Made by a program: the position numbers and the translations under genes. Below, one piece after another: positions 24,874 through 33,766 of a stretch of 64,000 nt of DNA. Position 1 is the stretch's first letter. Every line of letters begins with the position of its first letter. Source of the stretch: JABMMZ01 sp964438995 (GTDB taxonomy: Bacteria; Bacteroidota; Bacteroidia; NS11-12g; UBA955); contig CAYTMQ010000002.1 in the NCBI GenBank assembly GCA_964438995.1, positions 124,001 through 188,000 on the forward strand, read 5' to 3'. The notes beneath the pieces were generated by a model, which saw nothing but the letters and a program-made list of their open reading frames with translations, ran no database searches and was not told the origin of the DNA.

Positions 24874-26604
24874 TCAGAATCTCTTATACACTACAAATCC
24901 ATTTTTATCTAATATGATTTTGAGATTTGGATAGTTTGGAATGTCTTCTCGGTCGTCGCATTTGACAATGAAATACACTGCTCTATCAACGTCACCCTCT
25001 ATTAGCCAATGTTTGTGCAGCTCGTCCAATTCTGATTTCTCAGCCTCTGACAATTCTAAATAGGATTTTTTTCCTTTTGACTGAAAGAAGGATTGGTTCA
25101 ATTTATACATGCCATCGCCTTTTTGTAAAGGTTTGGTCTTCGCGTAAAAATAGTGTGCGTAGCTTTTATAGCCTGCATTAAAGATGTAACATTTTTCATC
25201 TTTCACAGTTTCAAAAAAATTGATGGCTGCTCCTTGAGTATGTCTTTCTATTTTTCCTGTAAAACTGATAGACAACATCCAAATGACTAGTGCATTACCT
25301 AAAAGCAAAGTCCCAAATGTTACGATTGGCTTGTCTTTGGTCAAATTGTATATGAATACAACAATGACCAGCAGCAAAGCAATTCCAGGTATGGCATCAT
25401 TAAAACTCCAATCGACATTAGCGGCAAAATTGGCTTTTGAAAATTCGTCGTTGATCATATTCAACATCCAATCTCTGTTGTATGCCATCATTAATGGAAA
25501 AGCAATGAAGGCTGTTGCAAGTATGACGCCAATAGAAATGATGAGTACTTTATGTTGCCATTTGAACCTAAATATTTTATGGTTGATGCTTTCTATGCTG
25601 TAAGCTGATAAGAATGTCAATGGCAGCCAGCACAAGGATGAATAGTGCACGATTTTGGTTTTAACCAAAGAAAATAAAATCAGAACAACCCAAAACAAAC
25701 ACAGCATGGTGGTTCTAAACAAATTTTCTTGATAGGTATAGAATTCATTTTTCTTCCAACCTGCTATAGCAATCAACGAAATTGGGAAACATCCAAACAA
25801 CAGCACCAAAGTGTGATAATAAAATGGTTGTTGATGACCAGCGACATTTTGAGAAGCCAATTCTAATTGATACTTAAGAAAGTCGATGATGAAATACGGA
25901 CCATTTTTGATGGTCTCGGGAATGAACCAAATACATGCAATTGTGGCAGTAGCACTGAGATAAATAAAAAGATTGCCAACAGTAAAAAACCACACCATAC
26001 GTTTTGCAAACACCATAGAAAACAGTACAAGCAATCCAACCAATAAGGCAACAGGACCTTTGCACAGGATGGCTATACCAGTATATATACCAGCCAATAA
26101 AAAGTGCACATTGGGATTGTAGTGCGAATCATTGACTTTAATAACTTTATAAAATTCTATGATGCTAAGGAAAATAAAGAAATTGAATACTGGGTCAATC
26201 AATCCAGTTCTGAAATACAACTGAGGTGTTATAGCTCCAATGTAAGACAAGACCCACCAATGGGCGATATGGCCTTTAAAATTGCGTCTACCAATTCTAT
26301 AAATAACCAGTAAGGTAAGAATTCCAAAAACAACATTAGGAAATCTAGCGCCAAATTCGTTGACACCAAAAACACTCATAGATGCCACTTGCATCCAGAT
26401 AAACAGAGGAGGTTTTTCCCAAAACGCTTGATAGTTGATCTGCACTTGAGAATAATTATCGGTCATAATCATCTCTCTTGCAGATTCAGCAAAATTGATT
26501 TCATCCCAATCAAACAAATGCACTGTTCCCAAGTAAGGGATAAACAAAACACCAGCAATTAAAATGATAAAAAAATAATGAATGGGATTAACGTAAGTCT
26601 TCAT
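24874..26604 (-). CDS. ArnT-like membrane glycosyltransferase
   Basis: A 576-residue GT-C type glycosyltransferase of the ArnT/PMT group, which moves a sugar from a polyprenyl-phosphate donor onto lipid or protein on the outer face of the inner membrane. The first periplasmic loop carries DWDEINFAESAREM and YQAFWEKPPLFIW, with the acidic DE and the EKPP motif typical of ArnT-like enzymes. About eleven or twelve hydrophobic helices follow up to residue 450, then a soluble C-terminal domain. The substrate is unknown. Its start overlaps the end of the PAP2 gene by 4 bases, so the two form an operon, which makes sense for lipid-carrier chemistry. Confidence 0.85.
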   Translation of the reverse strand: MKTYVNPIHYFFIILIAGVLFIPYLGTVHLFDWDEINFAESAREMIMTDNYSQVQINYQAFWEKPPLFIWMQVASMSVFGVNEFGARFPNVVFGILTLLVIYRIGRRNFKGHIAHWWVLSYIGAITPQLYFRTGLIDPVFNFFIFLSIIEFYKVIKVNDSHYNPNVHFLLAGIYTGIAILCKGPVALLVGLLVLFSMVFAKRMVWFFTVGNLFIYLSATATIACIWFIPETIKNGPYFIIDFLKYQLELASQNVAGHQQPFYYHTLVLLFGCFPISLIAIAGWKKNEFYTYQENLFRTTMLCLFWVVLILFSLVKTKIVHYSSLCWLPLTFLSAYSIESINHKIFRFKWQHKVLIISIGVILATAFIAFPLMMAYNRDWMLNMINDEFSKANFAANVDWSFNDAIPGIALLLVIVVFIYNLTKDKPIVTFGTLLLGNALVIWMLSISFTGKIERHTQGAAINFFETVKDEKCYIFNAGYKSYAHYFYAKTKPLQKGDGMYKLNQSFFQSKGKKSYLELSEAEKSELDELHKHWLIEGDVDRAVYFIVKCDDREDIPNYPNLKIILDKNGFVVYKRF

Positions 26605-27251
26605 GATGTCAATTTTATCAAAGGTTTATTCCACATTGGTGTTTTAAAACTATAGTTAAAGATTTGATAAAAGACAAGCGCTATAACGAAACCATAAATG
26701 GCTCCAGCGTAAACATCCATTAAATAATGTTGAGCTGTGTATACTCTAGAATATCCAGAAAGGCAGGCCAACACGAACAATAAAAATTGGGCCCAAGGTT
26801 TTTTAGAAATCAAGGCAACAAAGGTTAGTGAGCTAAAAGCTGCTATCGTATGACCAGAAGGAAAGCTACCATTAGAATGCAAGGTAATGCCTGGTACACG
26901 ATGAAATTGGATGTTGTTTCCAAGCAACCAATGAGATGGTCGGTAAAATTCTGAAAACAACACATTCTTAAACAAAAGGATGCTTAATCCGCCAATTGAC
27001 ATACCAATGACTACGGCTAAGAATATTTTTCTTTCTGCAAACAAAGCCAAAACAACTACAAAAACGATGAAGGCCAATTCTGGCAAACGGGTAATATGAT
27101 AGAATATCACATCAAGAGTTGGGGTGTGCTGACTGTTGATGTACAACAGCGATTCATTCTTTGGATACATCAGAACAAAAGGTAAGACAGCTACTGCCAT
27201 AATGAAATGGCAAATAATTGTTGTGCGTTTATCCTGCAATAAATTCTTCAA
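26601..27251 (-). CDS. PAP2-family membrane phosphatase
   Basis: A membrane phosphatase of the PAP2 (phosphatidic acid phosphatase/undecaprenyl-diphosphatase) family, about 216 residues. The three catalytic motifs are readable: an EFYRPSHW region with the conserved RP, FPSGHTIA (PSGH), and SRVYTAQHYLMDV (SRxYxxxHxxxD). Five or six hydrophobic helices surround them. It probably dephosphorylates a lipid (di)phosphate in the periplasm. No ATG gives a full N-terminus. I used TTG at 27251 (then KNLLQDKR); a TTG at 27278 is also open. It is co-transcribed with the ArnT-like gene. Confidence 0.85.
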   Translation of the reverse strand: MKNLLQDKRTTIICHFIMAVAVLPFVLMYPKNESLLYINSQHTPTLDVIFYHITRLPELAFIVFVVVLALFAERKIFLAVVIGMSIGGLSILLFKNVLFSEFYRPSHWLLGNNIQFHRVPGITLHSNGSFPSGHTIAAFSSLTFVALISKKPWAQFLLFVLACLSGYSRVYTAQHYLMDVYAGAIYGFVIALVFYQIFNYSFKTPMWNKPLIKLTS

Positions 27252-27340
27252 ATAAAAATTTTTACAAATATTGCACAAATTTTATTTTTTAAGGTAATAA
27301 AAATTCATTTAATTGCGAGAACAAATATTAATTGAAATTT

Positions 27341-27736
27341 ATGTCAAGAAAACAGAGTAGAGTGGAAGTGGTTTTGGAATTTCCCATAAAGTGTTCACCG
27401 AGTATTTTATACAATTACATCAGCAGTGCTTCAGGATTACAAGAATGGTTTGCTCACAAAGTGGATACTAAGAGTCGTACATTATACGTGTTTACATTTG
27501 ATGATGGTCAGGAAGTTAAAGCCACATTGCTAAAAAGTGTAAACAACAAGTTGACTAGATTTCACTTTGACAATTCACCAGAAGACGAATACATTGAAAT
27601 GGACATCATTATTGATGAGTTAACAGAAGATGTTGCGCTTAAAGTAACAGAATTTTGCAGTCCGGAAGAAACCAGAGAAATTCAAGAACTATGGCATGCT
27701 CAGGTAGAAATCCTGAAAGATGTTATTGGCGCTTGA
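27341..27736 (+). CDS. START-like domain protein
   Basis: A 131-residue single-domain protein of the START/AHSA1 superfamily, of the Bacteroidota-specific START-like type. SRVEVVLEFPIKCSPSILYNYIS at the start and GLQEWFAHKVD are the typical first strand, helix and 'W' turn, followed by four or five beta strands and a long C-terminal helix (ETREIQELWHAQVEIL). Such domains bind small hydrophobic ligands; no partner is known. The ATG at 27341 is preferred over an upstream TTG. It precedes the LptF/LptG-like gene by 45 bases on the same strand. Confidence 0.82.
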   Translation: MSRKQSRVEVVLEFPIKCSPSILYNYISSASGLQEWFAHKVDTKSRTLYVFTFDDGQEVKATLLKSVNNKLTRFHFDNSPEDEYIEMDIIIDELTEDVALKVTEFCSPEETREIQELWHAQVEILKDVIGA

Positions 27737-27781
27737 TTGATTGGTATATAGTTTGCAGTAATTGCAAGCACTAAATTTCGG

Positions 27782-29209
27782 ATGAAAAAAATAAATCAAT
27801 TAGTCATAAAAGCATTTATTGGTCCATTTCTTGGCACCTTTTTCATCTCTATGTTTTTATTTTTGATGCTCTTCCTTTGGAAGTACATCGATGATCTTGT
27901 TGGTAAAGGTTTAGAATGGCACGTTGTTGCTCGCTTATTGTTCTTTTCTTTGGCCGATTTGATTCCTATGGCTTTGCCTCTTGCTGTCTTACTTTCTAGC
28001 TTAATGACCTTTGGCAATTTGTCTGAATCATACGAAATGGTTGCTTTAAAAGCTTCTGGTATCAGCATATACCGAGCTCTGGCTCCTGCTTTTGTCATCA
28101 TCTGTCTTTTAGCTGTCGCTACTTTCTATGTCTCTAACATCGTCATTCCCAAAGCCAACCTCGAAGCTAAAAGTTTGTTGTGGGATATTAGAAACAAAAA
28201 ACCTGCTTTCGATATTCAAGAGGGTGTATTCTATAATGGTATTGAAGGTTATCAAATAAAAATCGGCAAGAAAGACATAGAAAAAGAAACCATTGAAGAT
28301 GTTTTGATTTATGAGAGTAAACCTGGTTACAGCGAATTGTCAATAGTTAGAGCTGAATCAGGTGAAATGAAGTTAAGCGATGATAAACGTCTTTTATACT
28401 TTACGCTTTACAATGGCAACCGATACGAAGAACTGGTTGAAAATTCTAACTACAGCAAAAGAGTGCCTGCTACTACGACTTTTTTCAAAGAGCAAAAGAT
28501 GACCTTTGACTTAAGTGACTTGGACCTAAAACAAACAGACAAAGAATTGTTTAAAGGCAGTGCTGTTATGATGAACATCCAAGAATTACAGAAAGCAATT
28601 GACTCTTCGCGCAAGGAAATAAAAATTAAAAGTACTGCGACGAGAGATTATCTCCGTCCCTACTACCCTAATCCAAAAGAAATCATGCAAGCCAATGTCA
28701 AAGACAGTCCAGTGCTTGTATACGACACCATCATCAACAACTTCAACAAAGCTGACAGATACAATATTTTAGAATTGGCTTTAGGCTCAACTAGAAATCT
28801 AAAAAGCATTATAGAATCAAGCAGACAACAATTAGACGATATCAAGAATGATGATAGAATGTTTACCATCAAATACCATGAGAAATTTACCTTATCCTCA
28901 GTTCTTATAGTTTTATTTTTAATTGCTGCACCACTGGGTACTATCATCAGAAAAGGTGGTATAGGTATGCCAATGGTGGTTTCTATCATCATGTTTATTT
29001 TGTACTATGTCATCAACATGATAGGCATTAAAATGGGCAAAGAAGGCATTGTGCCAGAATGGATAGGTGCTTGGCTTGCGACAATGATTTTATTTCCAGT
29101 TGGATTGTTTGTATTAAACAGAGCCGCCAACGAATCTGCCATCTTTGATAGAGAAAAGTATCAGAAATTGTTAGAAAAATTGCGTATAAAACTGTTCAAC
29201 AAAGCTTAA
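27782..29209 (+). CDS. LptF/LptG family permease
   Basis: A 475-residue permease of the YjgP/YjgQ family, the membrane subunits of the LptBFG exporter that lifts lipopolysaccharide from the inner membrane to the periplasmic bridge. Helices 1-3 are in the first 120 residues (FLFLMLFLWKYIDDLVGKGL, then LPLAVLLSSLMTFGNLSESYEMVALKASG, the conserved coupling helix). A periplasmic beta-jellyroll spans about 130-350, and three more helices (SVLIVLFLIAAPLGTIIRKGG onward) close the protein. LptF and LptG cannot be told apart by reading. Its end overlaps the convergent lipoprotein gene by 4 bases. Confidence 0.92.
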   Translation: MKKINQLVIKAFIGPFLGTFFISMFLFLMLFLWKYIDDLVGKGLEWHVVARLLFFSLADLIPMALPLAVLLSSLMTFGNLSESYEMVALKASGISIYRALAPAFVIICLLAVATFYVSNIVIPKANLEAKSLLWDIRNKKPAFDIQEGVFYNGIEGYQIKIGKKDIEKETIEDVLIYESKPGYSELSIVRAESGEMKLSDDKRLLYFTLYNGNRYEELVENSNYSKRVPATTTFFKEQKMTFDLSDLDLKQTDKELFKGSAVMMNIQELQKAIDSSRKEIKIKSTATRDYLRPYYPNPKEIMQANVKDSPVLVYDTIINNFNKADRYNILELALGSTRNLKSIIESSRQQLDDIKNDDRMFTIKYHEKFTLSSVLIVLFLIAAPLGTIIRKGGIGMPMVVSIIMFILYYVINMIGIKMGKEGIVPEWIGAWLATMILFPVGLFVLNRAANESAIFDREKYQKLLEKLRIKLFNKA

Positions 29210-31299
29210 CGCAAAGCTATACCCCATAAGCCTCTTCCAAAGGTTGAAGCCATCAACAAATGGTTCAATTCATCGTATTTCAATTCTGTAACTATGGTTT
29301 CTGGGAATTGTTTTCCTAAGGGCATCCAAGTTTTATTGTTATAGACAAAAACACCATTGTTGGTGCCACAAATCCATTTACCTTGTGCATACACAATGCA
29401 GTTAACTGGCAAATTTGGGAGTCCTTTAGACATATTGTGAAACGACTTTCCGCCATCATAAGACACATACACTTTGTTCAATTCTGTTTCAGCTTTATCA
29501 AAAGCTTCTAACGTGACCGCAATTTCACCTTTACTGTTTTTATAGAAATCGGTGATGCTTCTCCATTTTAATATTGGCAAATTGGCCGTTAAGTCTTTCC
29601 ATGTCAGTCCGCCATCTGTCGTATGGTACAATTTCTTTTCAAGGCGTTCTCCCCACGTTGGATCGTCTTTGCAAATCCAAATATCTTTTTCGTTCTTTTG
29701 ATCCACCCAAAATGCTTTTATTTTTTTATCTGCTTCAAGGTTCGCACTTACAAGTTCAAAGTACTTATCACCAGTCTTTTTATATAAATGCATATTTGCG
29801 ATATAAACAGTCTTTGTAAGCTTTTGATACGACAATCTAAAATCGTGTCCAGTTTTTTCAGAACCAGCATGCGCGTAATCAAATCGCTTACCACCATCGG
29901 TAGTGATATAATTCATTTGAGCGTATCCAACAGAAAACTTCAAGCTATCGTCCATTGCTACTACCCTACCACCATCTCCATAGATATCAGAACAATACCA
30001 TTGGCCCAAACTATATCTAATGACGCCGTTGTCCTGAGTTCCAGCCATAATCGAGTTGTTGCTGTTTTTATCAAATCCAAACATCAGAGAAGCATTTAAA
30101 TTGACAGAAGCATTGGTTAAGGATTTCCAAGTTTTCAATTCTGCATTATAGACATCTACGCCACCATCGTTGCAAACATATACCTTATTTTTAGCATCAA
30201 TAAAAATATCGTTTATATCATCGTGCATATACAATGGATTGTTTATTAAAGGGAAAGACCATTGTGTAAAATTACTAGAGTTTGGTTGCGATTTATACAA
30301 TCGTGTAGTGCCTATTAAAACAATCTCATTGCCATTTTCTTGAAACAGATTCATGGCCAATCTAGAAATGTTTACGTCTCCAATCTGTCTGTTAAGCAAT
30401 TTGGTTTGAGCGATATCAGACACATCCGATTCTAGAAAATGTACAGATTGATTTTGCGAAACGAAATACACTTTGCCTGGATGTTTGAGAGAAAAGGCTG
30501 CATGGTGCAAACAAAACACCCCGTTTTTAAGTCCGAATGATTTTGATACCTCTGCAGTAATATCATTGAAGGTGTATCCTCCATCAAGACTTAATAAGAT
30601 GCCATTGCCTGTTATCAATATGGTTTGTGGGTCGTGCGGACTTACCACAATGTGTTTTAAATTGTATTCAGAGTCGTATACGTTTTGCCAGGTTACACCT
30701 GCATCGTTAGAGAGATAGACTCTATGAGATGTTATAGAGACCAAGCTTTTTTCTTTTTTAGCATCGGTTATCACCACATCACGAGATTGGTCTAACATAT
30801 ATTCTTGAGGATCGAATTTTAAGCCATTTCTTTGCCACGACTCACCACCGTCAAACGATTCTATCAAACCATATCCATATTGCCTTGAATTGCCCACATC
30901 CATTGCAGTTGCTGCTATTAAATGTTTAGGATTGGCTTTGAATCTTACAATTTTAAAAACTCCAGAAGCGAAACCAAGATGCATGGTTTGTTTCCAAGTG
31001 ATACCTCCATCTAAAGATCTAAAAACACCAGAAGTGGCATGACCGATAAGAATGTCTTTATCGTTATCAGGATGAACATTGACACACATGAATCTACCTG
31101 TACCATGAGGACTAATACCATTGACAGGCGCCATTGGAATTGGAGCACCAAAGGGACCGAAAGCCTTCCAATTTAAAGTATCAGAAGATTGAACTTTAGA
31201 AATATCAGGTTTTACGACAGCATGTTGCTTTTTACTTGTACAAGTAACAAGTAGGATTGTAACGACAAAAAGTACAAATGCTTTACGCTTCTGAATCAT
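29206..31299 (-). CDS. Sortilin-like lipoprotein with BNR/Asp-box repeats
   Basis: A 697-residue lipoprotein (lipobox LLVTC, Cys20) built of beta-propeller blades. At least seven Asp-box repeats of the S.DGG.TW type are readable: FRSLDGGITWK, ESFDGGESWQ, LSNDAGVTWQ, LSLDGGYTF, TTDGGKRF, HTTDGGLTWK and VSYDGGKSF. Such proteins resemble the Vps10/sortilin and glycosidase propellers and sit in the outer envelope of Bacteroidota. The ligand or enzyme activity is unknown. The gene overlaps the YhhQ gene upstream by 17 bases, so it belongs to the beta-CASP nuclease-YhhQ operon. Confidence 0.82.
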   Translation of the reverse strand: MIQKRKAFVLFVVTILLVTCTSKKQHAVVKPDISKVQSSDTLNWKAFGPFGAPIPMAPVNGISPHGTGRFMCVNVHPDNDKDILIGHATSGVFRSLDGGITWKQTMHLGFASGVFKIVRFKANPKHLIAATAMDVGNSRQYGYGLIESFDGGESWQRNGLKFDPQEYMLDQSRDVVITDAKKEKSLVSITSHRVYLSNDAGVTWQNVYDSEYNLKHIVVSPHDPQTILITGNGILLSLDGGYTFNDITAEVSKSFGLKNGVFCLHHAAFSLKHPGKVYFVSQNQSVHFLESDVSDIAQTKLLNRQIGDVNISRLAMNLFQENGNEIVLIGTTRLYKSQPNSSNFTQWSFPLINNPLYMHDDINDIFIDAKNKVYVCNDGGVDVYNAELKTWKSLTNASVNLNASLMFGFDKNSNNSIMAGTQDNGVIRYSLGQWYCSDIYGDGGRVVAMDDSLKFSVGYAQMNYITTDGGKRFDYAHAGSEKTGHDFRLSYQKLTKTVYIANMHLYKKTGDKYFELVSANLEADKKIKAFWVDQKNEKDIWICKDDPTWGERLEKKLYHTTDGGLTWKDLTANLPILKWRSITDFYKNSKGEIAVTLEAFDKAETELNKVYVSYDGGKSFHNMSKGLPNLPVNCIVYAQGKWICGTNNGVFVYNNKTWMPLGKQFPETIVTELKYDELNHLLMASTFGRGLWGIALR

Positions 31300-32068
31300 A
31301 TTGCTGATCGGCCGAGTGAATCATTTTTTCACTTAGCTCTTTTCCTAAATATTTATCAATTCTATTGTGCAAGAAATATATAACTGGCGTTAATGCAAAT
31401 GCGACAATAAACTTATAGATGTAGTTCATAGTACCGATGGCTAAAACTTGAGATACTGGCCAATTACCTCCAATTTTGAAGGCAATGAACAATACCACAT
31501 AACTGTCTATCAACTGAGAAACCAAGGTAGAACCAGTGCTTCTTAGCCAGAGGTACTTCTCATTTGAATTGACTTTCAACCAATGGAACACATATACGTC
31601 TACTAACTGACCAACCAAGAAAGCGACAAGAGAACCAATGATGATCCATAGGCCTTGTCCAAAAATTGATTTGTAAGCATTTTGCATATTGTCAACATGA
31701 TTGACTGATCCAGACACCAACCACCAATCAGCTGGGGTTGAGCCAATGGCCATGAACACCATAATAAAAGAATAGGCTATCATACCGGCAGCTATGTAAC
31801 TCAATCGTCTAACGCCATCTTTACCATAGTATTCATTGATGATATCGGTCATGATAAATACCACAGGCCATAAGATGACACCGCAGGTCAGTTCAAAACT
31901 TAGGTGTTCGAAACCTAAAATAGAAATATCAAACTTATCAATACCTAAAGTGTGTTCTAAAGAAAAAATCTTGACCCCAATAAACTCAGCAATGATGGCA
32001 TTGGTAACAAAAAAGCTACCCAATAAAATGAAGAGTTTGGTTTTTCTATCCAGTTTTATGCCTGTCAT
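31283..32068 (-). CDS. yhhQ: Queuosine precursor transporter (YhhQ family)
   Basis: A 261-residue membrane protein of the YhhQ/VUT family, which imports the queuosine precursor preQ0/preQ1. The signature parts are FFVTNAIIAEFIGVKIFS, GVILWPVVFIMTDIINEYYGK and RSTGSTLVSQLIDSYVVLFIAF, spread over about six helices. It overlaps the nuclease gene before it by 4 bases and the lipoprotein after it by 17. A PTPS/QueD-type enzyme is encoded 12 kb away at 43830, so the cell may both make and import pathway intermediates, but no linkage is shown. Confidence 0.9.
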   Translation of the reverse strand: MTGIKLDRKTKLFILLGSFFVTNAIIAEFIGVKIFSLEHTLGIDKFDISILGFEHLSFELTCGVILWPVVFIMTDIINEYYGKDGVRRLSYIAAGMIAYSFIMVFMAIGSTPADWWLVSGSVNHVDNMQNAYKSIFGQGLWIIIGSLVAFLVGQLVDVYVFHWLKVNSNEKYLWLRSTGSTLVSQLIDSYVVLFIAFKIGGNWPVSQVLAIGTMNYIYKFIVAFALTPVIYFLHNRIDKYLGKELSEKMIHSADQQYDSEA

Positions 32069-33468
32069 ATAGTGAATTCTTCTCCTTTGTTAGGAATTTC
32101 AATATTGAGGAATCCTTTGTTTACAAGCTTCTCGGCCCATTCTTTTTGAGTATCGTATTCGCCATGAACTAAAAACAACTTCTTAACTTTAGCAGGATTT
32201 TGGCAATCTAAATACTCCAGCATTTCGTTGTAATCAGCATGTGCGCTGAAATTTTCCATGCTTTCAATTTGGGCTTTTACTTTGAAGAATTCGCCAAAGA
32301 TTCTCACTTCAGAATCACCAGCTTTTAAATGTCCAGCAAGAGATGATTCTGATGCAAAACCTACCAGCAATATGGTATTGTTTGGATTTTCAATGTTGTT
32401 TTTGATGTGGTGCTTTACTCTACCAGCTTCTGCCATTCCGCTTGCTGATATGATGATACAAGGTTTTTTAAGTGTATTGATTTTCTTGGATTCTTCAGCT
32501 GATTCTACATAATGTAGATTTGGAAAATCAAAAGGGTTACCATCTCTGGTGATGTAGTTTAAAATCTCTTGATTAAAATACTCTTGGTGTTTAGACATGA
32601 TAGTGGTTGCCTTAACAGAAAGAGGACTATCAACAAACACATCCAACTTTGGCAGCTTGCCTTCGTGAGACAACTGATCCAATGCATAAATGATTTCTTG
32701 AGTTCTATCTATACTGAAAGCAGGTATAACAATTTTACCACCTCGTTTTACGCAAGTCTCTTGAACTACGCTTAACAACTTCGATTCAACATCGGTTTGA
32801 GGAGCATGCAATCTGTTGCCATAAGTGCTTTCACAAATGATGTAATCAGATTGTGGAAATGGTGCTGGACCTTTTAAAATGGCGTCGTTCTTTCTTCCAA
32901 TATCTCCTGTAAAGGTCAATGTTGTAACCGAACCATCTTGTCTATTTAAGGTCAAATGCAAAGCGACACTTCCTAAAATATGACCACTTTCGTGAGTAGA
33001 AACTGTTACTTCATCATCAATGGTTTTAGAGCCATTAAGGGGCAAGAGTTCCATATTGTCTAGAACTTGTTTGGCATCTTCTTCATCGTATAATGGTTCT
33101 ATGGGTTTCTGACCTTTTTCAATTTTGCGTTTGTTGATGTATTTCAAATCGCTTTCTTGAATTCGGGCACTGTCTAACAACATGATTTCGCAGAGTGCAA
33201 CTGTTCCAGCAGTAGCATAAACTTTGCCAGTAAAACCATCTTTGTAGAGTTTAGGTAACAATCCAGTATGATCGATGTGCGCATGCGATAGTATCACATA
33301 ATCAACAGTTCTAGGGTCAAATCCCCAATGACTGTTAAAAGGCAGGGTGTTATGACCTTCACCTTGAAACATACCGCAATCTAGCAGTATGTTTTTGCCT
33401 TTATCGGTGGTTAATAAGTGTTTACTTCCAGTAACGGTTCTTGCTGCTCCACAAAAGGTAATTTTCAT
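32065..33468 (-). CDS. Metallo-beta-lactamase fold nuclease, beta-CASP type
   Basis: A 467-residue protein of the CPSF73/RNase J-like beta-CASP group, predicted to process RNA. The metal site is readable: SHAHIDHTG (61-69), TFTGDIG, then the beta-CASP region (VIPAFSIDRTQEIIY, VDSPLS), IISASGMAEAGRV, and the C-terminal FSAHADYNEM and LVHGEYDTQKEW that supply the last histidines. The length and motif order match bacterial YsgL-like members. It is first in an operon with yhhQ and the sortilin-like lipoprotein (4-base overlap). Confidence 0.9.
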   Translation of the reverse strand: MKITFCGAARTVTGSKHLLTTDKGKNILLDCGMFQGEGHNTLPFNSHWGFDPRTVDYVILSHAHIDHTGLLPKLYKDGFTGKVYATAGTVALCEIMLLDSARIQESDLKYINKRKIEKGQKPIEPLYDEEDAKQVLDNMELLPLNGSKTIDDEVTVSTHESGHILGSVALHLTLNRQDGSVTTLTFTGDIGRKNDAILKGPAPFPQSDYIICESTYGNRLHAPQTDVESKLLSVVQETCVKRGGKIVIPAFSIDRTQEIIYALDQLSHEGKLPKLDVFVDSPLSVKATTIMSKHQEYFNQEILNYITRDGNPFDFPNLHYVESAEESKKINTLKKPCIIISASGMAEAGRVKHHIKNNIENPNNTILLVGFASESSLAGHLKAGDSEVRIFGEFFKVKAQIESMENFSAHADYNEMLEYLDCQNPAKVKKLFLVHGEYDTQKEWAEKLVNKGFLNIEIPNKGEEFTI

Positions 33469-33627
33469 AAAGCAATAATAAGAAAAAGAAAAATGTTATT
33501 TGATATTTCTTAATAGATAATTGTTAATTGAAAATGTATGCATCAGCTCCGCAATATTTCATATTTCCAGAGAGTACTACGACATCAATATTAGAAGCTT
33601 CGGTAGCCAGAAGTCAGCGACGAGGGG

Positions 33628-33706
33628 ACCTCCGACCTCCGACGTTACAACCTCCGATGTTGCGACCTCCGATGTTACAACCTCCGATGTTACAACCTCC
33701 GATAGG
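33628..33706. repeat. 15-bp minisatellite, left locus
   Basis: Four full 15-base units of consensus ACCTCCGAYGTTRYR run from 33635 to 33694, with partial units (ACCTCCG) on both sides. The same unit occurs at 35566-35655, beyond the other end of the OmpA gene. Frames through it read as a repeated TSDVT-like pentapeptide, which I regard as non-coding. Confidence 0.9.
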
Positions 33707-33741
33707 TTGTTCCGAAGCCAGTGACTAGAGTACATATCTTG

Positions 33742-33765
33742 TCCGCCTTAGGCGGATGAAGTTAC
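33742..33765. repeat. Hairpin unit ending in GAAGTTAC beside the OmpA gene stop
   Basis: Arms TCCGCC and GGCGGA with loop TTA, followed by TGAAGTTAC, end two bases from the OmpA gene stop codon. The layout is the same as in the units at 19865-19916 near the arginase stop. It may serve as a terminator stem or be a dispersed palindromic repeat. Confidence 0.6.
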
Positions 33766-33766
33766 A

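Noticed and set aside
33521..33728. Short frames encoding a repeated TSDVT-like pentapeptide
   Set aside because: The repeat is 15 bases, so any frame through it looks repetitive. Two overlapping frames are equally open, none has a good start, and the same unit recurs at another intergenic site.
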